From assembly GCF_041146395.1 (NCBI RefSeq), contig NC_091006.1:6826001-6890000 (forward strand): a DNA stretch of 64,000 nt. The letters run 5' to 3'. This stretch comes from Eulemur rufifrons. Taxonomy: Eukaryota > Chordata > Mammalia > Primates > Lemuridae. The notes under the pieces are model-generated. The model did not search any database and was not told where the DNA came from. It saw nothing but the letters and a program-made list of their open reading frames with translations. Both the position numbers and the translations under genes were made by a program. Of this stretch, positions 1 through 20,899 are shown one piece after another. Positions within the stretch are counted from its first letter, which is position 1; every line of letters starts with the position of its first letter.

Positions 1-1405
1 TCCACCATCTGACGGGACCCACAGCCCAGCGCACCCATAGGCTCCCTGGGCGGCGGGCGGGGGTCAACCCCCAACGGGCTTCTCCGCAACAGCGAGGGTG
101 GGCTGGCTCAGCTATACATTCTAATATTTTTCTACTCTCTCACCCTTTTAACTTTTGTTTAACATTGGCACATGCCTTGCTCACTCCCAGGCCCGTCGAG
201 GGATCTCTGCTGAGGCCGGGGGAATTGGGGGCAGCCAGGATAAAGGGGACAGGGACTGGCCAGACTGCCTGCCCCTTCCTTCTCCTCCTCATCCCCACCT
301 GGCCCCGTCCTGCCCCTGCCTCCTCCAGACCGCTGACCGCCTGCCCCTCCCTGAGGGAGCAGACTCCCCCAGAGACAAACTGACCACTACCTTGTGGAGC
401 CTGCTCAGAAATATTTGACATTTGGGGCGAAATGAGCAGGGTAGATAATCTGCTCTCCAGAATGTTATTGAGAGGAGCTGGAGAGAAGGGGTGGGGAGAA
501 GAACCTCTCTCTCCTCTCCACCTTCTTCCCCTTCCCCCTTCCCATCATCATTCCCTGAGGACAGGAGCCACCTTCCTCTCACTCACCCCCCTTTCCCCTG
601 TTTACCAGAGGTTCTCTACAATTAATTTCTTAGGCCTATTTAAGATACATATTTATATAGTTCTTAACAGTTTTTCTCTGATCATTCCCTGTCATTTTTA
701 GAATCCCCAGGCCTCTCTCTGAGCCAAGACGGTGGCACGGGGAGCCTGAACTTTATGAGGGGAGAGGGCAGAGCCCCCTCCTCCAGACCAGACCCCCAAG
801 CCCTTCCCCATTTCCCCAGCCCTGGCTCCCCAGATGCAGAGGTAGAAGGTGGGCAGCCAGGGCAGACAGTGAGGTCAGGAAGTCTGTTGCCTTAACGTCC
901 CCTTCCCCCATCAACACACGCCCTTCTCCACCCCCAGGTCTGCTTGGTGAAAGACTTGGGGGTAAGGAATAAGGGAAAGGGGATTGTTTGGTTTTTGTTT
1001 TTTTTCCCTGAACCGCCCCCTTTTCTTTTAGCCTTTCCCCAACCCCCCATTATGTCATGACCTCACTTAAGTGGAACACTATATCATAACCCAGAGATTC
1101 GTCCCAGCCCCAGAGTCAGCCAGACCCTCCGGTCCCTATTCCTAATGAGGGGTTGTGCTGGGGCCCAGGTGGAGGGAGGGGACTTGGGGGTTCAGACTGT
1201 GGGAGGCCAGGGTCCCCCCTATTCCAACCCCTTTCTCCCCCTCAACTCATCCCCCCCTCACTGGGACATTCTCAAGCTTTTCACACCGAAAAGGAAAAAA
1301 ATGTTATTTTTAGATACATTTTATGAATAACTTTTGTTATGAATATGGCTGGTAACCATTGTGTATGTTATTAAAGATACAAAATGTTGGGAAAAAACAA
1401 AAAAC
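1..1405 (+). other. SAMD4B: Probable SAMD4B 3'UTR (gene 3' end)
   Basis: No convincing coding exon is visible. The assignment rests on gene order: in human, SAMD4B lies directly upstream of PAF1 in tail-to-tail orientation, and the sequence has the look of a long 3'UTR (T-rich stretches, no splice-bounded frames). An ATTAAA hexamer at 1370-1375 followed by an A-rich tract could be its polyadenylation signal. A further T-rich stretch at 2080-2200 could be an extended 3' end. A 12-codon open frame ending in TAG at 37-39 might be the last coding codons, but I cannot confirm it. Confidence 0.5.
1370..1375 (+). terminator. SAMD4B: Candidate SAMD4B polyadenylation signal (ATTAAA)
   Basis: The common ATTAAA variant is followed about 30 bases later by an A-rich run (1395-1419). 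It is placed at the end of the inferred SAMD4B 3'UTR and about 960 bases from the oppositely oriented PAF1 poly(A) signal. Confidence 0.4.
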
Positions 1406-2330
1406 CAAAAAAAAAAAAATTTTAAAGCCACCGCCCTCCTGCACTATCACCCCATTACCCAGACCTCCTTGCTCCTACTCTCCTGGTCATGGACCTCCCT
1501 CCGCTCTGAGCCCAGGGAGGGGGAAGAAACCAGGCGGGTAGGGTGGCCCTGGGGACCTGCCTCTGGGTCCCCACCTCCTCTCCCAGTGCCGGGCTGGGTG
1601 GGGTGTCAGGTTTATTTATGTACCTCTTGCACACTCATCAACCTATGCAAGTCCCCCACCCCGGCCCCTCCGTGTTTCTGTGCCTTTGCTCATTCCCCTC
1701 AAGCTCCCAGGGCTTCTCTAGTCCCCCTCCCACTAGCCGTGGGAAGTGGGATGGACGGGCCACCTCGTTTGGAATCAGCAGGGTGTCCCTCTCATGGGAC
1801 CCTCGCCTCTCCCTAGCCAGTCCTGTCTTGTTCAGGCCCCATCAGGGTGAGCTGACTCTGCCTGGCACTGGGAGGCGGTGAGGGACGCCTTCTCACACAC
1901 AAAGGGAGGCAAGAGCTGCGCCCCCCCTCCCCCCACCTGACAGCAGAGTGTGCAGGACGCAGGCGGCCCCACTCTGATGGGCAGGACTCTGACCCTATCC
2001 TGCTCCCGCCCCCACTCCCCAGGCCCTCCTCCATGATTTCACCCTCCCCACCCACTTCTGTCCCCAGCCCCACTGGCAGAATCAGCTTTGAGTAACTGTA
2101 CAGTTTTTCTCGCTGTTGGAGAAGACTTATTTGTTGAGTTTCACTTGTTTAATGGTCTGGGCTTATTTTGGAAAAAAAAAACAGAAAACAAAAAGAATTC
2201 TGACCTTTGTTGTGCTACATTTTATGGGAACCCCTGTGGCCCTGCCTCTGGCCCTTGTTTCTAGGTCCTTGAGTGCCTGGGGTGGGGGGTGGGCAGAACG
2301 GGACAGGGGCTGGGAGAGGAAGTAAAGAGA
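1406..2330. other. Space between the convergent SAMD4B and PAF1 3' ends
   Basis: No gene is recognisable. It is C/T-rich in the middle (1880-2070) and T/A-rich from 2080 to 2210. It may hold an alternative longer SAMD4B 3'UTR. No repeat was recognised. Confidence 0.4.
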
Positions 2331-2337
2331 AGCTGGC

Positions 2338-2343
2338 TTTATT
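2338..2343 (-). terminator. PAF1: PAF1 polyadenylation signal
   Basis: AATAAA on the minus strand, 110 bases past the PAF1 stop codon (2453-2455). It sets the 3' end of PAF1 at roughly 2315-2325. Confidence 0.8.
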
Positions 2344-2452
2344 AACAGCAAAGTTTGGGGTGGGGATGAACAGAGTGAAGGGCTCACAAACCACTAGAAA
2401 AGAGCCTTCCTGCTCAATAACGGCATCTGCACCAGCCCTGAAAGCCTTGGAC

Positions 2453-6912
<4,460 letters not shown>

Positions 6913-7471
6913 AGCGATGAGGCGACGGCAGCCCGGACAGGGTCCTTGCTGTGCCGCAGGGAGACGCAGAGGGGCGTGCCAACTTCGGTGGACGCCTGAT
7001 CAGGGCAGGGCTCGGGTTGGCGCCCTCTCTGTCGGGAGAGGGTTGGGATGAGGTGAGCTGCCGAGAACAGCTCCGGGCGAGACTCAGGTAAACGTGCAGG
7101 CAGCACCGGGGACGGACTCGAAGCTCCGGCTCCACCAACTGCCGCCAAGACGCCGAGGACCCGACAGGTCGCCTCAGGCCGCAAGGCCTTCGGGGAAATA
7201 GAGTCCGGATCGGAACCACACACGGATTGGTGAGCGGCAGTGTAAAGGGCGGAGTGAGGAAGAGTAGACCTCCTGTGATTGGTGCAAAAATATCTCAGTC
7301 TGAACGATGGATTTGAGAGCGATGGAAGGTGGGAGTACCGTCTTCCCCCCATTGGCTGAATTGTCTAGGAGGCGGGGCTAACTAGCAAACGAGGGACTAG
7401 AGATGGAGACGCTAGAAAGAAACTGGGAGAGACGCACTTGTGACGCACTTCCGGCGCTCTAAGCGAGGAGG

Positions 7472-12077
<4,606 letters not shown>

Positions 12078-14200
12078 AGTGGTGGGGCAGGCGGTGGTGG
12101 GGAGGGACAAAGGGAATGAAGAGCCTAAGCCAGCGCTGCCTTGTCTGACTGTTCTTCCCGCCGCAGCACCGCGGCCCGACCAGCAGGGGGCAGCAGAGGC
12201 CAGCAGGGAGAGCGCAGGGCGGAACCTTGCGGGTGCTGCCCCCCTTCCTGCGCCCCTCCCTAGTCTAGGGTAGACTTTGGACTGCGTGTGTGGATGGCCT
12301 CTGTTCCAGGGGCCCTCCCCGACCTGGCCTGGGTGTGGAGTCCTGTCTGGGCCCCTGTTCCTCAACCTCTCCTTGACTCTGTCCCAGGTGCAGGGTAGTC
12401 CCTGTTTCTGCTCCTTTTTCTAGCTCTTGCTCTGTGTCTCTATTGCGTGTGTCCCTCTCTCATATCCTGTGTCTCTCTTTGTCCTTCTCTCTCTGCTATT
12501 TCTGTGTCTCTGGCCCTGTGGTCCTGTGTCCCCCTGTCTCTCTGACCTCTCTCTTCAGTCCACTTTTGCTGTCTTTTGTCCCCAACCCCTAACTGGGACT
12601 CTGTGTCTATGAAGGGGGGCCAGCACCCCTGGGTCACCGGGAACTAGGGGAAGGGACTTCATTTCCAGGGGCCACAGCCAAGCCCAGAGTCCGACCCCAG
12701 AACCTCCCATGTCAGCCCAGCCCCCAGCGTCCTTGGCTCAGGAAAGGAGAAGTAGAGGGGTCTAGTCTGGGCACTGACCGCAGCACGCCTGATTAGGGAG
12801 CAAACCGGGGTCCCCCACCCTTACCCAGGCCTGCGTCAGCGGAACTTAAGAGAGGGGCATTGTGCAATCCGTGGTGAGGCCTGGCCCAGCTGGATGCCTG
12901 GGTCCCTGTATTTTTAGCCCCAAAAGAGAAGTGAAAAGGCCCTAGCAGGGGTGAATCATTGGTCCTGGGGAAGAACCCAGGCACCTGAGCCCCAGCTCCG
13001 GGAAGCAGGCCCTGGGGAGGGGGCTTCAAGAAGGGAGTGCCCCAGCAGACTCCGCACATGCCCGGGAGCTCAGCCATGGCCTTCAAGCCTGGGCAAGTGC
13101 AGGGCGGAGCTACCAGCCCTGGCCCAGCTGTTGGGGTGTGAAAGGCTCAAGTGACTCAGCCTGTGGGGGAACTACCCCACCCAGCACCTCTGCACCCTGG
13201 TCCCCATGTCCTGTGGCCTCCTGTCCTGGACCCTACTTCTGCAAGGAACCCCCACCCCCCACCCCGCCCCATGGAGACCTCTGCAATTCACCAGGAGCCC
13301 AACTTTGCACACTGGAAAACTAGTAAATGGCCAGCAGCGGTGGGCGGGGGGGTGTCCCAGGAAATTCTTCCCCCTGTCCTTCCTTGAAGTGCCAAGGTGC
13401 TCAGGGCAGGAAGGCAGCTGAAGCACTGTCCATAGGTAGGATTTCTTCTTCAGGGAAGCCACAGCTTTGCCCATTTATGTAATTGAATCAGTCCCCAACC
13501 CAACCCCCCCCCAGATTATCCTAGATCTCCCTCACCTAATGTCAACCAATTATGGGCTTTAATCACATCTTCACAGCAACACCTAGATTACAGTTCCAGT
13601 TTGAATAACTAGGACTGTAGCCCATACAGTTTGAAGTTGTCACATAAAACTAACCATTTAGTCCTTGTCAACTGGGTACCCACATATATCTCCTTAACCA
13701 TATTTAATCTTCCAAATAAGTGTAACAAAGTCATATTTCCACCTAACATGATGCAATTACCTTGCGTGCAACTGAAAGCCACTAACCCTTTCCCCAGCAG
13801 AGCCTACTGGCTTCCAGCCCAGGGCACATGCCGCATACTGGTGGCGATGTCGGTCCTCAGTTACATGCATAAGCAGTCTGAGGTACAGCTGGCCCAATGG
13901 GGTGGTGTCAACACAACATCACAACAGGTGGGAGCATGACATCTCAGCATGATTCAGGGTCCCACAGTGCTTCAAACCACACGGAGACGCACAGTAGGTA
14001 GCAAGGTGATGGGTGTACATTCAGTAGCCACATACAGGGTGGAAGGTGTGTACCAGGAAGTTGTATTCGTTCAACAGACTCTGAACAGGTGCCTTGTGTG
14101 GGCCGAGCCCTGGACTCCCGTGAAGGACAGTAAATGTGATAAAGTAAAACAAAGCACGTCAGGGACTGAGAAGGTCCGAGAAGAAAAATAAAGCAGAGAA
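12078..14200 (+). other. MED29: MED29 3'UTR and downstream DNA
   Basis: No further coding signal. The MED29 3'UTR must start here, but its end is unclear: the first AATAAA on this strand is at 14187-14192, which may or may not belong to MED29. A C/T-rich stretch lies at 12400-12560 and a TGACTCAGC (AP-1/MARE-like) at 13152-13160. Confidence 0.4.
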
Positions 14201-14429
14201 GTGAGATCAAAAGTGGAGAGAGATTTATAAATTTTTACAAAATGGGACTTAGGAACAAATCTAACACAACAAATACAAATGGCAAATTATGTCACTTTAT
14301 TGAAAAACATGAATAGTTTGAGGACTTACGTTGAACAGTGGTTTCATGAGCATTCAGTATGGTCTATAACTAGATGTTACACGTATTAATGTTAGATGAC
14401 AAGACTTTTTTAATTTTTAAATCTTTGAC

Positions 14430-14660
14430 AGAGGTCAAGGAAGGCCTCACTGAGACGGTGATACGAGAGCAGACTTGAAGGAGAGGGAGTAAGTCATGGC
14501 AGAGGGAGCAGCAAGTGCCAAGGCCCTGGGGCAGGAATGTGCTGGTGTGTTTATGGAACAACAGGAGGCTTGGGCCACCATCCTGGAGTAGGGATAGGAG
14601 AGGAAGTCCAGACAGGTCATGGAGGGCCCTGGTGAGGCCTTGGCTTTGCTAGATTATTAG
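14430..14660 (-). repeat. L2 LINE fragment, antisense
   Basis: 'ggcagagggagcagcaagtgccaaggccctggggcagg' is the reverse complement of the well-known L2 3' segment (cagggcctttgcacttgctg...). Non-coding. Confidence 0.65.
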
Positions 14661-17600
14661 GCCCAGGCAGAGATGATACAGCCTGGTGCACAGCCACACT
14701 CCAGGGAGGTGGTATACATGAGATTCACAGCCATCGCAAAACAGACCATGGGCACCCACAAACACACCATACCCCCCCACACCAGCAGAGACTAGCAGCA
14801 TAACACGCCAGCCACGGTGCCCCCCAGGGACCCTTTGGCAGTCCCACAGACTCTAAGGGAACATCCCAAGCATGTGAGTACACAAACAACCCTCTAACCA
14901 CCACTTAACCAGCTATCTCTCGCCCCATCAGCAGACTTTGCCCATCACCCGCTGACTCAGCCCTGCCCTCAGCCCATCTCACTATCGCAAGCAGCCTCCT
15001 CGGCTGGGGACAGATAAGGCTGAGCCCCAGCTTCTCAGGTGAGGGTGTGTGCACGCATGTCTGCTCTGCCCACAGAGGCGTGCAGAACAGTGACAGGGAA
15101 AGGGGATCTGGCCAGCCGCCCTCCCCATCACAAGGGCTGCAGACGTCAGGAACCAAAGTTCATCAGTTTCACTGCCTTGTGACTGGCTCAGAGGAACCAC
15201 ATCCAGAGGCTGGCCTACCATGTTCTCATGCGATCTCAGACAAGCACAGCTAAGGGCCCAGACAAATGTGAACGTTATTCACAACCCGAGGACTACACAC
15301 ACTTAGCCATGGGGGCCTTGCACGCGGCCACAGCTGCGTAGTCACATGGATGCTGACACACTGAGCTTCAAAGTTGTGTGTGCACAGACCCTCAGTCACA
15401 GCAGCGGGCACTGTCATTCCCTCACCCAGGCACCTGGCAGCAGTTACACACACTTAGTAACTCCAGATCTCAGTGGTTCAGAGCTACACACAGGTGGAAG
15501 TCACATGTTCTCACGAATGCCACCTCAAAGACAATTGCAGTACAGTTACAGTTGGGTGTCCACCCCGCACTGAGATGGCTAACGCACACAGGGTCGAGGC
15601 AATCACATAGACACAGGTGGTTTCACACATTTATTCTCACACCATGTCATACGGGGCTGTATGCACACAGCCTTCACAGGAAACTGGGCACACTTGTGGC
15701 CCACACCTACTTCCCCAACTGCATATCCAGGCTCACCAGATCTCACGCCCCTTGACACCAAAGCGCACACTTTTGCACCTACATGCACGCGCCATTCGCA
15801 CCACGCGCAGTACGCAAGCAGGCTGGCCCCCGCCCACCCGCCGCTGTCGCAGGCCCTGGCGCACTCAGCCAGCGCTGCCCGCCGCCACACCCGCTCGAGC
15901 CCAGACAGTCACGCCAGGCGCACACACGGCCCGGGCACACGTGCTGCGAGTACACGGTCCCCGGCTCGCCCGCGCACTCGCACCGGCTCTCACACCCCCG
16001 CGTTTCCCGTCCCCGCTTGTTTTTCTGGAAACTCTGCTCTCCGTTCCCCTCCCCCTAGGCCGGAAGTGCTGGCTGTATTTTTAGCTTCTCTGGTTTCCGC
16101 CCCTTTCCCTCTACCCCCGCCCGCCCAGGACCCGGCCCCAGCGCGCCGCGGGGGACCCCGGCCGTCCCCTTCCCCACCGTCATTCCAGAGGGGATTCCCA
16201 GCGCCGCTGAGGCCGCGGGTTTTCCCGCTGGCTACGTGGACGGCGGGGAGGAGTCCGGCCGTGAACTTCCCCCTGGCCAGGACGCCCGAGGCTTGGGGGT
16301 GGGGGGAGGGGGAGCCCGACTCCAGGTCTGCGGGAGGAGGGGCTGGGGGCCCGGACTCCTAGGTCCCACAGGTCTGTGGGGTTTTTTGGTGGGGGAGTCT
16401 CTCCTTAACACCCGCCAACCCCCCCTCCCCTTCGAGAGTGGCCCAATCCCAAGCGACCTGGCTCTCAGGCCGATGACTCAGCAGATGAGAGAGGGGAGAG
16501 GGACAGCCTGACTCAGGGATGGGAAATGCTCCCTGTCAACGGGGAATTGAAACTGGAATCGCTCCTCCAAGATCGCTGCCAGAGCTGAGCTCCGAGGACC
16601 CCCAAGGTTCCCCCCACTCCCATTTTCTGCCTTAGTTCTACAGGCGGCACAAGGATTTGGAGTCTGGTCAGGAGGCAGGTCCCAGGTCCCCTTCCGTCCC
16701 CCCTTTTCCCGTTGCCCTCGAGGCTCTGTTTACAGGAGACGGGAGCCCTGGTTACAGGAGAGGAACCCGGGTGTCCGGGCTGAGCTCCTCGTCACGGCTT
16801 CCAGGAAGCCCCCCTCCCCCCCCCTTGCGAGTGAGTCACGGGCGAGCGCGAGGCCGCAACCGTGCCAGGGCCGCCCGCGGCCCGCCCAGCTCACGGGACC
16901 GGCCCGGGAAGGCCCCTCGGCCCCAGAAAGCGCCGCACCAGGGATTCCCCCCGCTCTCGACGAGGCAAGTCCGCGTGGAACCTGGCACAATCTCCCCACC
17001 TTAATACACAAGCCCGCAGCCGCCGCGTCCACGAATGAGCTTTGCGCCATTGACACTGCGTTGATTTCTACCCCAATTATTTTAACTCAGACCGGCCAGC
17101 TCACCAAGACCCCCTTAAAAAATAACTTTTCTTCCCAGATCTTAACAGAGTTTTCACTTAGGACAACCCTTTGATAAGAAAAGACTTGCCAGTATGGGAA
17201 AGACAGAGCCCATTATAAGAGAACCATCCAACCATCAGCTGGGGATGACCCATTTCTTCCATCTTAAAACAGCTTTCAATCAAGGCAACCCTCCACCATA
17301 ATAAAAGACCTCCATCTTTCCGATCTGGAGTTTTCTCAGAGGGCAAACCTCTTAACATAATTCAAGGCCACAGTATTAAGCCGCTGCCATTCACTAGCTG
17401 GAACTAGGAGAGTAACTTGACCTCGGTTTCCTCCTGTGTTAAATGGGCACAATAATTAATACATATGAAGCACTTAGAAGCCCAGCCCAAAGGAGGAAAT
17501 CAGGAGTGCCATTATCTGCGTGAGAGTGAGGGGACAGCGGCCCTGTGAACTGCGACAGAGGTCCCATTCCAGCATCGCCAGGTATCCGAGATCCCACCGA

Positions 17601-18300
17601 CCCACCCAACCCCTGCTAGTGGGGACAGGGAGGGCGGTCCAGGTCTCCCTATGTGGGCTGTTAAGGCGTGAGATCGCGCCAGGCAGGCAGGTCTCAGAGA
17701 AGTCCCCTCCAAGGCCTACTGGCCTCCTCTCTGCATTTTGCCCCTGAGGATTTATGTCTTTCTGTGGGTGTTTGTTTCTATTTTTCTCCTTTTTTCCTGT
17801 TTCTTTATGTGACCCTCCCGTCCCGCTTCTCCTGAATTTCTCTCTCTGGAACCGTCTCTGCCACCTCCCCTCCTCTCCTCGCCTATTTCTCCCTCTCCGT
17901 GTCTCCTGCTGTGTGTTTCTCCCTCCGTCTGTATCTCTCTCTCTGCATCTCTGCATGTCTCTGTCTCTTCCACTCTGCGAGTCTCTCTCGGCCCGTGTCC
18001 GTCTGTCCCGCACGCGCACGCCCTCGGGCCTCTGCCCTCGTCAGTTGCCCCTAGAGCCCTGTCCCCGCCTTCATCCCAGTTCCCGTCTCCGCGCCTCAGT
18101 CTCCAGCCTTGAAAACCGGGCAGACACCCCACACCACCCCACGCACTCCCCGCCCGGTCGCGGCGCTCCGCGGGCCCAGCCCAGGCGCATCTTGGCACGG
18201 GGCCGGGCGGAAGGGAACTGGTCCAAGGTCCGCCGGGCTGCGCCGGGGGCGCGCGTCCGGGAAGCGCCCCTCCTGGCCCCGCCCCTCCTGGCCCCGCCCC
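14661..18300. promoter_or_regulatory. ZFP36: ZFP36 upstream region with AP-1-type sites
   Basis: No gene found. Perfect TGACTCA/TGAGTCA heptamers occur at 14953-14959, 16474-16480, 16509-16515 and 16832-16838, a cluster 1.5-3.4 kb upstream of ZFP36. The first of the 16.47 kb pair extends to TGACTCAGCA, a MARE half. A CpG-rich block lies at 15780-16260. 15240-15760 is CA-rich and degenerate-repetitive. 17380-17480 is a MIR fragment. An enhancer function is inferred, not shown. Confidence 0.5.
17380..17480 (+). repeat. MIR fragment
   Basis: 'tagctggaactaggagagtaacttgacctcggtttcctcctgtg' followed by 'aaatgggcacaataattaat' is a degraded MIR core. Confidence 0.6.
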
Positions 18301-18312
18301 GGTCCCGGCCCC

Positions 18313-18318
18313 TATAAG
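18313..18318 (+). promoter_or_regulatory. ZFP36: ZFP36 TATA box
   Basis: TATAAG 70 bases before the start codon, preceded by several GC boxes (18268-18302, ccccgcccc). It predicts transcription starting near 18343. A TATA box with GC boxes fits an inducible immediate-early gene. Confidence 0.75.
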
Positions 18319-18382
18319 AAGTGGGCTCTCGCCGCCAGCCGCAGCCTGGTTTCAGCGCTCCCGAGTTTCGGCCGAGCCCCTC

Positions 18383-20160
18383 ATGGCCACCCGCGCCGCC
18401 ATGGATCTCTCTGCCATCTACGAGGTGAGTCCCCGCCGTCCCGCAGCCCCAGGGTCCGCACGCGTCCCTGGCTCTCTAGCACCGCAAACTCTGGCCCGGG
18501 TGCCTGCCTCACTCCTCACCCGGCCGGGGCCCCTGCTGCCCTTCTCGGACCGGCCTAATTGTCATGATCTGGTTTATTAATGGAGCCCGTCACTCCTGGA
18601 TCTTGGCCCAAACATGGGTGCGGCGGCCCCCTGAAGATGGAAAGCTGGAGACTTTTCTCAGACCCGGGCTGTCAGGAGGCGGAAACGGCCCCGCACCTGG
18701 CTTACGCCGAGTAGTTGCTGAGGGCGCGGTTTTGCGCGGAGGCGTAACTGGGGCTGAAGTCCCAGGGCGGGGGAGTCCGACTTCTGTCCCTCCACTCCCT
18801 GACCGTAGTTCTCTGGGGACTCTCAAACCGAAGAGATTCGGAGTCCTGGGTCAACTTTGCCCAGCTCCTCCTGTTGTGAAACTGGAGAACCCGCCGCGCG
18901 GGTCATATCCGGGGAGGTCCAGAGGCTCAAAATTGGGACACAGTGGTGCGCCCTGACTTTGGGGCCCTCTCCTGACCCAGTCGGGGGAGTCGGGATTCCT
19001 GGGTCCCTCGGGATAGGCTTCAGGCTTCAGTACATAACTCAGAACCTCCCAGTCGGGATCCGGGGATCCGGAACCCAGGGGTTTCTGCGGGGCTGGCGGG
19101 GCGCAGACCGGGAGCCCACAAACTGGACCGGCAAGCTCTTGAAGTGCCCCGCAGCTGGGGCGGGGTGTTGCCCTGAATTTTCGGGTGTCCTAACCGACCC
19201 CTGTTCCTACAGAGCCTCCTGTCGCTGAGCCCTGACATGCCATCCGACCACGGAGGGAGTGAGTCCAGCCCAGGCTGGGGCCCCTCGGGACTCTGGAGCC
19301 TGAGCTCATCGGACTCCAGCCCGTCTGGGGTCACCTCCCGCCTGCCTGGCCGCTCCACCAGCCTGGTGGAGGGCCGCAGCTGTAGCTGGGTGCCCCCACC
19401 CCCTGGCTTCGCACCCCTGGCTCCCCGCTCGGGCTCCGAGCTGTCGCCCTCGCCCACCTCGCCTACCGCGACCCCCACGGCTTCCTCCCGCTACAAGACT
19501 GAGCTATGTCGGACCTTCTCAGAGAGCGGGCGCTGCCGCTACGGGGCCAAGTGCCAGTTTGCCCATGGCCTGGGTGAGCTGCGCCAGGCCAATCGCCACC
19601 CGAAGTACAAGACGGAACTCTGCCACAAGTTCTACCTCCAGGGCCGCTGCCCCTATGGCTCACGCTGCCACTTCATCCACAACCCCAGCGAGGACCTGGC
19701 CGCCCCGGGCCAACCCCATGTGCTTCGCCAGAGCATCAGCTTCTCTGGCCTGCCCTCAGGCCGCCGAACCTCGCCACCACCAACCGGCCTGGCAGGCTCT
19801 TCCCTGTCCTTCTCGCCCTCCAGCTCCCCACCACCACCTGGGGAGCTTCCACTTTCACCCTCTGCCTTCTCTGCTGCCCCTGGGACCCCTGTGGCCCGAA
19901 GAGACCCCACCCCAGCCTGTTGCCCCTCCTGCCGAAGGGCCACTCCTATCAGCATCTGGGGGCCCTTGGGTGGCCTGGCTCGGAGCCCCTCTACACAGTC
20001 CCTGGGATCTGACCCCGATGAATATGCCAGCAGCGGCAGCAGCTTGGGGGGATCTGACTCGCCTGTCTTTGAGGCAGGGGTTTTTGGGCCACCCCAGCCA
20101 CCTGCACCTGCAGCCCCCCGGAGACTCCCCATCTTCAATCGCATCTCGGTTTCTGAGTGA
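18383..20160 (+). CDS. ZFP36: ZFP36 (tristetraprolin), CCCH zinc-finger mRNA-decay factor
   Basis: Two exons, 18383-18424 and 19213-20160, 329 aa (human 326). Exon 1 gives 14 residues including MDLSAIYE; a second in-frame ATG at 18401 matches the internal MDL start of the family. Two tandem CCCH fingers (C-x8-C-x5-C-x3-H) lie at residues C113/C122/C128/H132 and C151/C160/C166/H170, each led by (R/K)YKTEL, with the canonical 18-residue linker. Tetraproline motifs occur near residue 75 and before the C-terminal part; the end [13 protein letters not shown] is the CNOT1-binding motif. The protein binds AU-rich elements (UUAUUUAUU) in cytokine mRNAs and recruits CCR4-NOT for deadenylation in the cytoplasm. 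The single 788-base intron (18425-19212) is typical of the gene. Confidence 0.98.
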
Positions 20161-20885
20161 CAAGTGCCTGCCCAGTGCAGATCAGCTGGATCTTTAGGGG
20201 AGCCACTTCTCTTGTGTCCTGGGCTCCACATGGGCCCCAGGGCTGTGGGGACCGGGGGGACTCTTAATTAAGTAGTCCCCCCCTTCCAAAATGCATTAAC
20301 CTATTCCCCCTGACCCCACGCTGGGGCAGGTCCTCAGTGTGCAAGCTCAGTGTTCATGGTGTTGGGGGATGGAGTGTTTTCTGGGGTTCTTTTTTTTTTA
20401 AAAAAAAAATGTAGCATATTTGAGGGAGGCGGTGAGCCCTCCCTTCCCATCTCTCCCCTGCCCAAATCTGTCTCCTGGGATCTTACACGTGCTGTGAATA
20501 ATAGGCCCTCTCTGCCCCCTCCCAACTTTTTCTAGACTTGAGGTTCCAGTGCCTGGTGGTGACTGGAACCTCCCGAGGGGGAATCCTGGTGCTCATATTT
20601 CCCTCCAAAAGCAAGTAGCCAAAGCCATTGCCAAACCCCTCCTCCAAATCAACGGGCCCTTTATTTATGACGACTTTATTTATTCTAATAAGATTTTATA
20701 GTATTTATATATATTGGGTTGTCTGCTTCCCTTGTATTTTACTTCCTCTTTTTTGTAATGTTGGAAACGATGGCATAATTATTGTTGTAAGTATACTATA
20801 ATAATATATTAAGTAATATATATTGTTACCTTAAATGTTTATTTTTGTGGTTTTTTTGGAATTTTTAAATAAAAGAAATCTGCGT
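20161..20885 (+). other. ZFP36: ZFP36 3'UTR with AU-rich element
   Basis: Contains a class-II AU-rich region at 20659-20712 with overlapping ATTTA units, including the perfect tristetraprolin nonamer TTATTTATT at 20676-20684 and TTATTTATG at 20661-20669. More AU-rich sequence follows to 20850 and the poly(A) signal AATAAA is at 20868-20873. It makes the transcript a target of its own product, a known feedback loop. Confidence 0.9.
20868..20873 (+). terminator. ZFP36: ZFP36 polyadenylation signal
   Basis: AATAAA at the end of the AU-rich 3'UTR, 708 bases past the stop codon. Confidence 0.88.
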
Positions 20886-20899
20886 GTAACCTGGAATCC

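Noticed and set aside
1..39. Possible last codons of SAMD4B ending in TAG at 37-39
   Set aside because: Only 12 codons are visible and I cannot recall the human C-terminus well enough to confirm.
15240..15960. CA-rich periodic region thought to be a satellite or CRISPR-like array
   Set aside because: No fixed repeat unit or spacer; a degenerate CA-rich stretch in mammalian DNA.
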